Program-made: the position numbers and the translations under genes
The notes under the pieces: generated by a model
Told to the model about the DNA's origin: nothing
Databases searched by the model: none
What the model saw: only the letters and a program-made list of their open reading frames with translations
NCBI GenBank assembly: GCA_009782655.1
Contig: WRIQ01000071.1
Location: 1 to 6,221 of the forward strand
DNA from: Prolixibacteraceae bacterium
Lineage (GTDB): Bacteria; Bacteroidota; Bacteroidia; Bacteroidales; Prolixibacteraceae
Direction: 5' to 3'
DNA length: 6,221 nucleotides
In this document: piece after piece, positions 1 through 6,221 of the stretch
How positions within the stretch are numbered: the first letter of the stretch is position 1
Layout of the letters: every line of letters starts with the position of its first letter

Positions 1-1068
1 TATCCACGCATCGATGCGGCCTTTGGTGCCGTTAAAAGCAATGCGGTAACCTTCGTAAGGCGAATAGGTTGTCAGCGAGTAGGAAACCTGTACGCCGTTT
101 TTATATTTGATGGTGGCCGCCATCCGGTCAAATATGTTGATGTCGTTTTTATACACGCATCCATCGCGGAGGTAGCCGTCGTATTTTTCATTTTCCACAT
201 ACAGTTTCATGGCGTCACTGTCTTTGGCGATATCCCAGAAAAATTTACACTCTTTTGTGTGAGAGCATTTGCGGCAGTTTTCCGCCCTGAACGGGCCGTT
301 TTTTCCGTAAAAAGTGAGGTCGCCCAAAGCATATACCGATTCGGGATCGCTTTCGACCCACCAGTTCAGCAAATCGAAGTGGTGACTGGCCTTGTGAAGC
401 CAAAGGGAACCGCTTCTCTCTACCAGACGGTGCCAGCGGCGAAAATAGGAAGCGCCGTGCGACGTGTCGAGATACCAGTGAAAATCAACGGAAGTGAGTT
501 CGCCGATGACGCCATCGCGGAGAAGTTCCCACAACTTTACGCGGTGCGGCGAATAGCGGTAGTTGAACGTGACGCGACAATTTTTGCCGGTGCGATTTTC
601 AGCATCGAGGATGGCCTGAATTTTTTGCTCATCAATGGACATCGGTTTTTCCGTAAGGATATTGGCGCCATATTCCATGCCCTTTACAATATGCTCGTGG
701 TGTACGGCGTCGACCGAACAGACTATCAACAAATCGGGTTTGGCTTCCTTCATCATCTCGTCCAAATCGGTGAATGTAGGGCAGTTGGCGCCGATTATCT
801 CTTTGCCGGTCTGCAAACGTCCTGGGTTGATGTCGCAAAGGCCGACAAACGACATTTGCTCCGGATAACGCGTGACCAAATCGCGTCCCCACATGTAGCA
901 TCCGCGGATGCCTGTGCCGATAAGTGCGACTTTCATTTTCTCCGTCCTGCCTGTTGGCGAAACGCTTACGGGAGCCGCTTGCAAGGTTTCCACGGGATTG
1001 AGCAACGCGCTGCCGGCCAATGCTCCCGAGGCAGCGATAAAATTACGCCTTGAAATTATGTTTTTCAT
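1..1068 (-). CDS. Tat-exported Gfo/Idh/MocA family oxidoreductase, C-terminus beyond window
   Basis: This is an open frame of 356 codons that runs off the left edge, so the C-terminus is missing. The start at 1068 is chosen because it gives a clear twin-arginine signal: S6-R7-R8-N9-F10-I11 followed by an Ala/Gly/Leu-rich stretch to about residue 22. An internal Met at residue 45 (position 936) would start just before the Rossmann fold and is less likely. The mature part shows the dinucleotide motif GTGIRG (residues 51-56), the family EKP motif (140-142, with K141 the usual catalytic lysine) and a K226/H229/H230/D232 cluster in the substrate domain. A cysteine set (C265, C268, C274, C304) may bind a metal. 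Family members are NAD(P)-dependent sugar or inositol dehydrogenases, and some Tat-bearing relatives are GH109 glycosidases; the substrate cannot be told here. It probably acts in the periplasm. It lies 48 nt after floA on the same strand, without an obvious terminator between them. Family call is firm; the specific function is unknown. Confidence 0.92.
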   Translation of the reverse strand, partial: MKNIISRRNFIAASGALAGSALLNPVETLQAAPVSVSPTGRTEKMKVALIGTGIRGCYMWGRDLVTRYPEQMSFVGLCDINPGRLQTGKEIIGANCPTFTDLDEMMKEAKPDLLIVCSVDAVHHEHIVKGMEYGANILTEKPMSIDEQKIQAILDAENRTGKNCRVTFNYRYSPHRVKLWELLRDGVIGELTSVDFHWYLDTSHGASYFRRWHRLVERSGSLWLHKASHHFDLLNWWVESDPESVYALGDLTFYGKNGPFRAENCRKCSHTKECKFFWDIAKDSDAMKLYVENEKYDGYLRDGCVYKNDINIFDRMAATIKYKNGVQVSYSLTTYSPYEGYRIAFNGTKGRIDAWI

Positions 1069-1116
1069 AATATATTATTTTGGAGCGCTCAGCCCTTCGA
1101 AAAATATCGTTCGTTT

Positions 1117-2097
1117 TTACTGTTTTTTCTGTTTGGCATCTTCGTCGGCAATGGACTCACGCATCGACGTGTCGGCCATTATGTTTTTATATTTCATATA
1201 ATCCATAATGCCTAAATTACCATCCTTGAAAGCTTCGGCAATGGCCAACGGCACTTGCGCTTCGGCTTCGATCACTTTTGCGCGCGCTTCCTGCGCTTTG
1301 GCGAGCATTTCCTGTTCGAGTGCTACGGCCATGGCACGGCGTTCTTCGGCTTTTGCCTGCGCTATGTTTTTGTCGGCTTGTGCTTGATCCATTTGCAACT
1401 CGGCGCCGATATTTTTACCGATGTCGATATCGGCAATATCGATGGAAAGAATTTCAAAAGCGGTTCCGGCATCGAGACCTTTATCCAACACGGTACGCGA
1501 TATATAATCGGGATTTTCCAGCACTTCTTTGTGCGAATGAGCTGAGCCTATGGATGAAACAATTCCTTCGCCGACTCTTGCCAGTACGGTTTCTTCGCCG
1601 GCGCCGCCCACCAGTTGTTTAATGTTGGCGCGAACCGTTACCCTGGCTTTGGCTATAAGTTGAATTCCATCTTTGGCGACTGCCGATACCGGTGGCGTAT
1701 TGATAACTTTCGGGTTTACTGACATTTGGACAGCTTCGAAAACGTCGCGTCCGGCGAGGTCGATGGCTGTGGCCATATTAAAAGAAAGTTGTATGTTGGC
1801 TTTCGACGCCGATACCAAAGCATGCACCACTTTGGCGACATGCCCGCCGGCCAGATAGTGCGCTTCCAAATCGTTTCGATTCAGGGGAATGCCGGCTTTG
1901 GTGCCTTCAATCATCGCCCGCACAATTACGCCGGGAGGAACTTTTCGGAAACGCATCAGGAAAAGTTGCAACAAGCTGATGCGCACACCCGAAACGAGCG
2001 CCGAAAACCATAATCCGATAGGTACAAAATAGAGAATAATAATCAGCAGGACTAAAATGCCGGCTAATAAACCAAAGGTTCCAATTGTTTCATTCAT
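1117..2097 (-). CDS. floA: Flotillin-like protein FloA (SPFH/band 7 family)
   Basis: The product has 326 residues, the usual length for FloA (formerly UPF0365/YqfA). The N-terminus has a hydrophobic segment (about residues 8-34) and a second, weaker one (about 35-50) that would form a membrane-inserted hairpin or anchor. The SPFH domain follows (about 50-235), with the family stretch FRKVPPG (50-56) and the segment [20 protein letters not shown] (127-146). Residues about 235-290 are Ala/Glu/Gln/Lys-rich and should form a coiled coil for oligomerisation; the tail is charged (320-326). Known role: FloA assembles into membrane microdomains on the cytoplasmic face and affects membrane fluidity and the activity of membrane proteins. 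Its ATG overlaps the end of nfeD by 8 nt, which implies translational coupling; the sequence before the start is purine-rich (A/G) but is also the coding end of nfeD. Identification is strong from length, domain order and partner gene. Confidence 0.95.
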   Translation of the reverse strand: MNETIGTFGLLAGILVLLIIILYFVPIGLWFSALVSGVRISLLQLFLMRFRKVPPGVIVRAMIEGTKAGIPLNRNDLEAHYLAGGHVAKVVHALVSASKANIQLSFNMATAIDLAGRDVFEAVQMSVNPKVINTPPVSAVAKDGIQLIAKARVTVRANIKQLVGGAGEETVLARVGEGIVSSIGSAHSHKEVLENPDYISRTVLDKGLDAGTAFEILSIDIADIDIGKNIGAELQMDQAQADKNIAQAKAEERRAMAVALEQEMLAKAQEARAKVIEAEAQVPLAIAEAFKDGNLGIMDYMKYKNIMADTSMRESIADEDAKQKKQ

Positions 2098-2572
2098 CTT
2101 TTTTTTCTTTTATAGGTTCTACAATAATTTTTCCCGAATAAACATTTGTAACCACAATTTTCTGATTGCTGTCGATGAGCGGGCCTGTGGATTGCGCCTC
2201 CGCCATCTCGCCGTTGATTTTTACTTTCCCGGTGGGCGCCAGACGGCTGATGGTTACTCCCGTATTGCCCGGCTTTATCTTGTCTGCATCGAAGGTTTCC
2301 ACCTTGGAGTCGATTTGGGTTTGCAGCACCATCTTCTTTCCCTGTTTCGATTTGAAAAAATAGACAATAATGGCCGGCGCAGCGATGATAACAAAAATGA
2401 GGGTGACGATGCCCGCCAACGTGCCGTGATTGGAAAAGGCCAGATAAACGCTGGCCACCAGCAGTATACCGCCAATGACTCCGGCAATGGTAGTTCCTGG
2501 AATGACTGCAAATTCGATAAGAAGCAGCAGTAATCCCAGAAAAACAAGGAAAATGATGATGAAAATATCCAT
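2090..2572 (-). CDS. NfeD family membrane protein (short form, no protease domain)
   Basis: This 160-residue protein has three hydrophobic segments (about residues 2-22, 28-47 and 52-73). The family-like stretch E20-F-A-V-I-P-G26 is followed by Gly-rich turns. A soluble C-terminal domain (about 98-155) has alternating beta-type segments and the glycines typical of the NfeD OB fold, including GNTGV (102-106) and [10 protein letters not shown] (113-122). It lacks the ClpP-like serine protease domain of long NfeD proteins, so it is the short type that pairs with flotillins. Known of the family: short NfeD proteins are encoded beside SPFH genes and are thought to help form or stabilise flotillin assemblies. 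The start at 2572 lies 2 nt after the clpS stop, and the gene ends 8 nt inside floA, so clpS, nfeD and floA should be co-translated from one message. The tail is lysine/glutamate-rich (155-160). Confidence 0.92.
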   Translation of the reverse strand: MDIFIIIFLVFLGLLLLLIEFAVIPGTTIAGVIGGILLVASVYLAFSNHGTLAGIVTLIFVIIAAPAIIVYFFKSKQGKKMVLQTQIDSKVETFDADKIKPGNTGVTISRLAPTGKVKINGEMAEAQSTGPLIDSNQKIVVTNVYSGKIIVEPIKEKKDE

Positions 2573-2574
2573 AA

Positions 2575-2853
2575 TTAATCGATTGTAGCTGTTAATTTTT
2601 TAGTTATCAATGCGTCTTTCATTGTTTTTAGGCTTTCGAAGCTGCCATGTTTCACATCGCATTTCCCTTTGTAATGCGTTATGATGGCGCATTGCGAAGC
2701 TTGCTCGTAGTTGTGTCCACAAATATCCATCAACGACTCGATAACATAATCGAGAGTATGAACATCGTCGTTGTGGAGAATGAGAAACCGGGAGTTGGCG
2801 TCTGCAGTTTCTTCGTTTTTTGCTGGTTTATTTTTTGTTTTACTGTCTGTCAT
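2575..2853 (-). CDS. clpS: ATP-dependent Clp protease adaptor ClpS
   Basis: The product has 92 residues. The first ~21 are charged and probably disordered, as in other ClpS proteins, where this extension engages the ClpA pore. The core begins at F23 and holds the signature HNDD (residues 27-30), which forms part of the N-degron pocket, and H60 in THYKGK, equivalent to the conserved histidine that contacts the substrate amino group. The C-terminal part (KHGSFESLKTMKDALITKKL, 68-87) departs from the proteobacterial pattern and resembles Bacteroidetes ClpS as I remember it. Known role: ClpS binds proteins with bulky hydrophobic N-terminal residues and hands them to ClpAP for degradation in the cytoplasm. 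The ATG lies inside the 3' end of the upstream SPOR gene (14-nt overlap) and the stop is 2 nt before nfeD, so it sits in the middle of a tight four-gene run. Confidence 0.93.
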   Translation of the reverse strand: MTDSKTKNKPAKNEETADANSRFLILHNDDVHTLDYVIESLMDICGHNYEQASQCAIITHYKGKCDVKHGSFESLKTMKDALITKKLTATID

Positions 2854-4267
2854 TTTCGTTTTCTTGTTCCGTATTTTTTCCTGTTATCTTTTTGGCTTCC
2901 TCAATGGGAATAATCTGTTCGTCTTTCAGGGCGATGGCGATAGCGTCTTTAACGCCTTCGAGGCGCACTTGCTCTTGCAGTTCGAGGGCGGCTTCGTAGG
3001 TTTTCACGTTTCCTGTGGTGTAGACCGTGGCTCCCTGTTCGTCTATGAAAGTTTCAATCGGCCTGATGACGCCTATTTTATCGAACAGCGCTTTGGTGCG
3101 CACAGGTACTGTGCGTGTGAAAACGCCCAGTTGGATTTTGTAAACAACGCCATGGTCTTCTTCCTCTTTCTCGTCTTCGGGAGCGAAGAAAGCTTCAATA
3201 AGCGCCATGTCGATCTCCGGCGTTTGAGTGGACGCCTGTCGAGCCTGTTCTTCCAGTTTTCGAAGCGAGTCGTTTACCGACGCATATTTTTCATAGGCCG
3301 CATAATCGGCGGCATCCCACCATTTTTGTTCTATATTGCGTGCTTGCGAATACAATTGCTCCGTTTCCATTTTGGTTGTCAGGCTGGTATTTTCGTAAGC
3401 CAAAATCTCGTTTACCAACTTTTCTCTTTCGGCAGGATTCCCGGTTTTTTGATACTGTGTTCTTTTTTCCTCCAATTTTCCGAGTACCGTTTGCAATTCG
3501 GCTTCCTTGTCGCGGGCTTTTTTCCACAATGCCAAAGCTTCGGGTTCCTGAAAGAGTTCTTCTTTCAGATAAACAACCTGCGGGTTAACCTGAAAATGAA
3601 TAAATTCATCAAGGGAAACCACGGGGAGAGGCTCTTTTTTGACAATTGGCGTTGCAATTTCCGGCGGCGGAGGGGCTGTGAGGCTGTCGCCGGACATCTC
3701 TTCCGGCAAGTCGGAAATCACTGCTGTCGATAGGGTATCGGCAGTTTCCGGCGTTTGCTCTTCGTTTTGCGCAGCCACATTTTCAGGAAAAACCACCTCA
3801 TCGCCGATATAGGGATTATACTTGTCATATGCCAGATTTATCAAATCTTCGGTGCGGAGTTTTTCGGCTTCTTCGGCGCCTACATTGTTTCTGAAACGGT
3901 TGTAAAAACGCACGGCATTGTCCCAGCTCTCGTTGGCGTGATAGTAGCGGGCGAGGTAGTAATATGATTTCATCGGAACTTCGCGCGAAATGGCAAGGAG
4001 AAGGTACATCTCGGCGTCTTTGGTGAAAATTCCGGATTCCACCATGCTGGCGCCGGCATAATATTTCAACAGGTAGTCTGCCGGATAGGCGTTGGCTAAT
4101 TTGGTAAAAATCTGTAATGCTTCGGAAAATTTGCCCTGATCAAAAAGCGCTACAGCTTTAGATCGTTCTTCTGTCTGATAATTAATGTATTGCTCAGCTA
4201 TCGCATTTCCCGTGCAGAGGAGAAGGCTGAACAATATCAAAATCCATATTTTAAGTTTGAATGCCAT
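2840..4267 (-). CDS. Secreted TPR-like and SPOR domain protein
   Basis: The chosen start at 4267 gives 475 residues and a clean signal peptide: F-K-L-K, a hydrophobic core, then AIA at 22-24 with cleavage likely before E25. An in-frame ATG at 4303 would add 12 residues ahead of the signal and sits over the candidate promoter, so it is disfavoured. C18 is preceded by LLL, a poor lipobox. Residues about 32-130 are TPR-like helices (for example ALFDQGKFSEALQIFTKLA and SYYYLARYYHANESWDNAVR). A proline- and acid-rich linker follows (about 160-215), then long charged helices likely to be coiled coil (about 240-350). The C-terminus holds a SPOR-like domain (about 375-455: VYKIQLGVF, then a beta/alpha pattern with VYTTGNVKTYEAALEL). 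SPOR domains bind denuded glycan strands at division septa, so a periplasmic envelope or division role is inferred. It is the first gene of the minus-strand run and overlaps clpS by 14 nt. No specific name is recognised. Confidence 0.87.
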   Translation of the reverse strand: MAFKLKIWILILFSLLLCTGNAIAEQYINYQTEERSKAVALFDQGKFSEALQIFTKLANAYPADYLLKYYAGASMVESGIFTKDAEMYLLLAISREVPMKSYYYLARYYHANESWDNAVRFYNRFRNNVGAEEAEKLRTEDLINLAYDKYNPYIGDEVVFPENVAAQNEEQTPETADTLSTAVISDLPEEMSGDSLTAPPPPEIATPIVKKEPLPVVSLDEFIHFQVNPQVVYLKEELFQEPEALALWKKARDKEAELQTVLGKLEEKRTQYQKTGNPAEREKLVNEILAYENTSLTTKMETEQLYSQARNIEQKWWDAADYAAYEKYASVNDSLRKLEEQARQASTQTPEIDMALIEAFFAPEDEKEEEDHGVVYKIQLGVFTRTVPVRTKALFDKIGVIRPIETFIDEQGATVYTTGNVKTYEAALELQEQVRLEGVKDAIAIALKDEQIIPIEEAKKITGKNTEQENENDRQ

Positions 4268-4300
4268 ACAAACGCGTTTCGATATCAGATTATAAAAGTA

Positions 4301-4308
4301 CAAATTTT
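4301..4308 (-). promoter_or_regulatory. Candidate Bacteroidetes -7 box for the SPOR-clpS-nfeD-floA operon
   Basis: On the minus strand this reads AAAATTTG, a 7 of 8 match to the Bacteroidetes primary sigma -7 consensus TAnnTTTG. It would place the transcript start near 4295 and give a leader of roughly 25-30 nt before the ATG at 4267. No good TTTG box is seen at the expected upstream distance; only a T-rich run lies there (about 4326-4330). Weak call, based on consensus and position only. Confidence 0.28.
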
Positions 4309-4383
4309 GCGGTTAATTACAATCTAAAAATTGCACGCCGACAAAAAATAGCAAAAAATTTCATTTTTTCTCATCAGCCACAT

Positions 4384-4420
4384 ACCCTATTTTATAGGAT
4401 TCAGGTCAAGAGAATAGGGT
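4384..4420. repeat. Interrupted inverted repeat in the divergent promoter region
   Basis: ACCCTATT (4384-4391) and AATAGGGT (4413-4420) are perfect 8-bp inverted arms around 21 nt. The left arm can also pair locally with ATAGG at 4394-4398 (CCTAT-TTT-ATAGG, 4386-4398), so two hairpins compete for the same bases. Its place between two divergent promoters would suit an operator for a dimeric regulator, but no regulator is known from this window and chance in AT-rich DNA is possible. Confidence 0.4.
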
Positions 4421-4535
4421 GGAAGAAAAATCAGTTCGATATTATGCCTATACTTTTTTTCGCTATTATGAGGTCGCCAATCAAATAAATGATCAGGGCA
4501 GCCCTTTTTTTAATAAATTTTCCACCAATTTTAAC

Positions 4536-4543
4536 TATATTTG
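4536..4543 (+). promoter_or_regulatory. Candidate Bacteroidetes -7 box for bcp-recA
   Basis: TATATTTG is an exact match to TAnnTTTG. It would start transcription near 4548-4552, only about 10 nt before the ATG at 4561. This supports the bcp start at 4561 (or 4570) over the longer frame from 4489, which begins upstream of the promoter. No clear -33 TTTG is seen; only T-runs occur (4505-4511 and 4518-4521) at imperfect spacing. Confidence 0.5.
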
Positions 4544-4560
4544 CCTTCTTCAAAAGCAAA

Positions 4561-5028
4561 ATGATGACAATGCTGAAAAAAGGTGATAAAGCTCCCTGGT
4601 TCGAGGGAGTTAACCAAGACGGAAACCCCATTTTACTGAACGATTTCGTCGGCAAAAAACTGGTCTTGTATTTCTATCCTAAGGATAATACTTCGGGCTG
4701 TACGGCCGAAGCCTGTAACCTGAATGATAATTACGAAGTTTGGCTCGGAAAAGGATACCACATTGTGGGCGTCAGCCCCGACAGCGCCCAGTCGCACCGG
4801 AAATTTATCGAAAAATACGGCCTGCGTTTCAACCTGATTGCCGACGAAGACAAAAAAATAATGCAGGCATATGGCGTGTGGGGCGAGAAAAAAATGTATG
4901 GGAAAACCTATATGGGCGTTTTGCGGACTACCTTTGTCATCGACGAAGACGGAATCATCAGGGAAGTATTCAACAAAGTGGATACGAAAGAGCATACAGG
5001 GCAAATATTTAAAGCGCTTAATATATAA
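4561..5028 (+). CDS. bcp: Thioredoxin-dependent thiol peroxidase (peroxiredoxin Q/BCP)
   Basis: From the ATG at 4561 the product is 155 residues, the usual Bcp length; ATG codons at 4564 and 4570 are also possible. The open frame extends to 4489, but the extra residues are hydrophobic, unlike the family, and start before the promoter. The thioredoxin-fold peroxiredoxin core contains YFYPKDNTSGC with peroxidatic cysteine C47 and a resolving cysteine C52 five residues later (CTAEAC), the atypical 2-Cys pattern of this class. T44 and R122 (in GVLRTTFVID) are the other active-site positions. Serine replaces the common proline before G46 (TSGC rather than TPGC), a tolerated variant. Known role: it reduces hydrogen peroxide and organic hydroperoxides in the cytoplasm using thioredoxin. 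It lies 6 nt before recA, an order I recall from Bacteroides genomes, so the two are probably co-transcribed. Confidence 0.95.
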   Translation: MMTMLKKGDKAPWFEGVNQDGNPILLNDFVGKKLVLYFYPKDNTSGCTAEACNLNDNYEVWLGKGYHIVGVSPDSAQSHRKFIEKYGLRFNLIADEDKKIMQAYGVWGEKKMYGKTYMGVLRTTFVIDEDGIIREVFNKVDTKEHTGQIFKALNI

Positions 5029-5034
5029 TAAGTT

Positions 5035-6093
5035 ATGAGTAAGGAAGAAGTAGTTAATGCAAACAAGGAAAAACTGAAAGCCCTTCAGTTGACGCTTGAC
5101 AAAATAGAAAAGAGTTTTGGCAAAGGTTCCATCATGCGGATGGGCGACAAGCCCGTTGAAGATGTGCCTGCCATTCCTTCGGGTTCTGTAGGGCTCGATT
5201 TGGCGTTGGGTATCGGAGGCTATCCCCGCGGTCGCATCATCGAAATCTACGGCCCCGAGTCCTCCGGCAAAACCACCTTCTGCCTCAGCGCCATCGCCGA
5301 GGCCCAAAAACGCGGCGGCCTGGCCGCGTTCATCGACGTCGAGCACGCCCTCGACCCCAAATACGCCAAGGTCGTCGGCGTGAACCTCGACGACCTCCTC
5401 GTCTCCCAACCCGACTCCGGCGAGGACGCGCTCAACATCATGGAGACCCTCATCCGCTCCAACGCCATCGACATCATCATCCTCGACTCCGTCGCCGCCC
5501 TCACCACCCGCGCCGAGCATGACGGACAGATGGGCGACGCCACCGTCGGCGCCCAAGCCCGCCTCATGAGCCAGGCCATGCGCCGCCTCACCGCCGTCGT
5601 CAGCAAAACCAACTGCGTCTGCGTCTTCACGAACCAAATCCGCGAAAAAATCGGCGTCATGTTCGGCAACCCCGAAACCACCTCCGGCGGGCGCGCGCTG
5701 AAATTCTTCTCCTCCATCCGCATCGACATCCGCCGCAAGGACCAGATCAAAACCCCGGACGGCAAAGTCGTGGGCAACCGCACCAAAATCAAAGTCGTCA
5801 AAAACAAAGTCGCCCCCCCCTTCACCGAGTGCGAATTCGACATCATGTATGACGAGGGCATCTCGCGCACCGCCTCCATCCTCGACCTCGGCATCGAGCA
5901 CAAAGTCCTCGACAAAAAAGGCGCCTGGATCGCCTACCAAGGCGAACTCATCGGCCAGGGCCGCGACGCCGCCAAGACCACCCTCCGCGAAAAACCGGAA
6001 CTTGCTGAAAAGATCATCGCCGCCGTCATGGAAAAAGTCACCGTCACCGGCGGCACCACCCTCGGCGAAGGCGCCAATGGCGACAAGGAGTGA
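5035..6093 (+). CDS. recA: Recombinase RecA, probably chimeric (two source organisms)
   Basis: The frame encodes 352 residues, a normal RecA length, and all core motifs are present: Walker [10 protein letters not shown] (73-81, K79), the catalytic glutamate E103 in DVEHALD, Walker B ending at D151 ([10 protein letters not shown]), Q201 and the L2 loop (about 200-224, [17 protein letters not shown]), and [11 protein letters not shown]. RecA forms ATP-dependent filaments on single-stranded DNA, drives strand exchange and triggers LexA cleavage. The gene is uneven. Codons 1-67 end in G or C in 34 of 67 cases, as expected for the Bacteroidetes flank. Codons 68-134 do so in 61 of 67, with no codon ending in T. 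The N-terminal protein part looks Bacteroidetes-like, whereas [20 protein letters not shown] and [13 protein letters not shown] look verrucomicrobial from memory. The break lies around 5221-5256. A misassembly is the likeliest cause, so the protein as written may not exist in any one cell. No Shine-Dalgarno site precedes the ATG. Confidence 0.9.
   Translation: MSKEEVVNANKEKLKALQLTLDKIEKSFGKGSIMRMGDKPVEDVPAIPSGSVGLDLALGIGGYPRGRIIEIYGPESSGKTTFCLSAIAEAQKRGGLAAFIDVEHALDPKYAKVVGVNLDDLLVSQPDSGEDALNIMETLIRSNAIDIIILDSVAALTTRAEHDGQMGDATVGAQARLMSQAMRRLTAVVSKTNCVCVFTNQIREKIGVMFGNPETTSGGRALKFFSSIRIDIRRKDQIKTPDGKVVGNRTKIKVVKNKVAPPFTECEFDIMYDEGISRTASILDLGIEHKVLDKKGAWIAYQGELIGQGRDAAKTTLREKPELAEKIIAAVMEKVTVTGGTTLGEGANGDKE
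5221..5256. other. Likely chimeric junction within recA
   Basis: Left of this interval codons are mixed (GTA, GGG, GAT, TTG, GGT, GGA, TAT); right of it nearly every codon ends in C or G and stays so through the recA stop and the 3' flank. The interval encodes [12 protein letters not shown], among the most conserved stretches of RecA, where two unrelated genomes could share a long identical k-mer. The exact base of the join cannot be placed, since both sources would read the same here. Confidence 0.75.
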
Positions 6094-6221
6094 CTCCCAA
6101 AAAACACCCCGCCCTTCGCGCCCACGCACGCCTTCTCCCGGACTCGGCTTAAATCGACTTAAATCGATTTAAGCCGGTCTGAACCGAGTCCGAGAAAGCT
6201 CCCCGCCCACCCTCGAAAAAA
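6094..6221. other. GC-rich 3' flank of recA, no gene seen
   Basis: The 128 bp after the recA stop have the same GC-rich character as the 3' part of recA and so belong with the second source. A frame on the plus strand runs across it but is a continuation of a recA shadow, with Pro/Ser/Lys-rich low-complexity translation. The only structure is the nested palindrome at 6133-6197. No promoter or start of a next gene is recognisable before the window ends in A residues. Confidence 0.6.
6133..6197. repeat. Nested palindrome downstream of recA, possible transcript-end hairpin or dispersed repeat
   Basis: Outer arms CGGACTCGG (6139-6147) and CCGAGTCCG (6184-6192) are a perfect 9-bp match, extendable by TTCTC/GAGAA with a 2-nt bulge. 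Inner arms CGGCTTAAATCGA (6145-6157) and TCGATTTAAGCCG (6164-6176) are a perfect 13-bp match with a 6-nt loop. The unit CTTAAATCGA occurs twice in tandem (6148-6167), and the second copy begins a perfect 16-bp palindrome (6158-6173). The outer and inner stems share three bases, so they form one imperfect long hairpin or alternative folds. No T-run follows on the plus strand, so it is not a classic intrinsic terminator; a terminator, a 3'-end stabiliser or a REP-like dispersed repeat are all possible. Confidence 0.65.

Larger units (their letters stand above)
4268..4560. other. Divergent intergenic region between the SPOR-protein operon and bcp
   Basis: This AT-rich stretch of 293 bp separates the two divergent transcription units. 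Short open frames cross it on both strands but have no recognisable protein features and no start context, so I call no gene here. It holds promoter-like boxes facing each way and an interrupted inverted repeat (both listed separately). It also holds an A/T-only perfect hairpin (4353-4369, 7-bp arms, 3-nt loop) and a short AGGG-CAG-CCCT hairpin followed by T residues (4495-4511). Nothing resembling a known riboswitch or small RNA was recognised. Confidence 0.7.

Noticed and set aside
259..1053. Plus-strand open frame of 264 codons opposite the Gfo/Idh/MocA gene
   Set aside because: It has no family features, and the opposite strand has an unbroken frame with a Tat signal, Rossmann motif and EKP motif.
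1083..1106. GAGCGCTC palindrome (1083-1090) and a TATTTTTC box (minus strand, 1099-1106) in the floA to oxidoreductase gap
   Set aside because: An 8-bp palindrome is too short to call, and the box is an imperfect -7 match with no upstream TTTG, so neither a terminator nor a promoter is supported.
2771..3733. Plus-strand open frame of 320 codons opposite clpS and the SPOR-domain gene
   Set aside because: The Phe/Arg/Cys-rich translation looks like an antisense shadow, and the minus strand encodes recognisable ClpS and SPOR-domain proteins.
4353..4369. A/T-only hairpin AAAAAAT-TTC-ATTTTTT
   Set aside because: Such inverted runs are expected in AT-rich intergenic DNA and there is no GC stem to make a stable terminator.
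4495..4511. Terminator-like AGGG-CAG-CCCT hairpin followed by T residues
   Set aside because: The stem is only 4 bp, no plus-strand gene lies upstream that would need ending, and it sits before the likely bcp transcript start, so it cannot act as an attenuator for bcp.
4633..6129. Long minus-strand open frame of 498 codons opposite bcp and recA
   Set aside because: Its translation is low-complexity, rich in Gly, Asp, Ala, Glu and Val, which is what the antisense of GC-ending codons produces; it crosses the junction and covers two clear genes on the other strand.

Overview
The window is a protein-coding stretch from a bacterial genome or metagenome contig with no visible mobile elements, RNA genes or CRISPR. 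Positions 1 to about 5230 look like one Bacteroidetes (probably Bacteroidales) chromosome. The codon use is moderate in GC, Shine-Dalgarno sites are essentially absent, promoter-like boxes resemble TAnnTTTG, and the gene sets are ones expected in that phylum: a Tat-exported Gfo/Idh/MocA protein, FloA with a short NfeD, a Bacteroidetes-type ClpS, and bcp next to recA. From about 5230 to the end the DNA is much more GC-rich and looks like a different organism, most likely a verrucomicrobial (Opitutae-like) one; that assignment is from remembered family features only.

Layout. A minus-strand run reads leftwards from 4267: a TPR/SPOR-domain secreted protein (4267-2840), clpS (2853-2575), nfeD (2572-2090), floA (2097-1117) and, after a 48-nt gap, a Tat-signal Gfo/Idh/MocA oxidoreductase (1068 to beyond the left edge). 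The first four overlap or nearly touch and are probably one operon. A 293-bp AT-rich divergent region (4268-4560) carries inverted repeats and likely promoters. On the plus strand bcp (4561-5028) is followed after 6 nt by recA (5035-6093). The last 128 bp hold a strong nested palindrome.

How the genes relate. FloA and NfeD are an established pair that organises membrane microdomains. ClpS delivers N-degron substrates to ClpAP. The SPOR protein is likely periplasmic and binds septal peptidoglycan. Bcp (peroxide removal) and RecA (DNA repair) fit an oxidative and DNA damage pairing.

The main result is the recA gene. Its first ~67 codons match the Bacteroidetes flank (34 of 67 codons end in G or C by hand count), while the next 67 are strongly GC-ending (61 of 67). 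The switch falls at the highly conserved Walker A region and never switches back. The simplest reading is a chimeric assembly joined at a conserved recA stretch; a real recombinant gene is the alternative. I did not find evidence for a new biological system.
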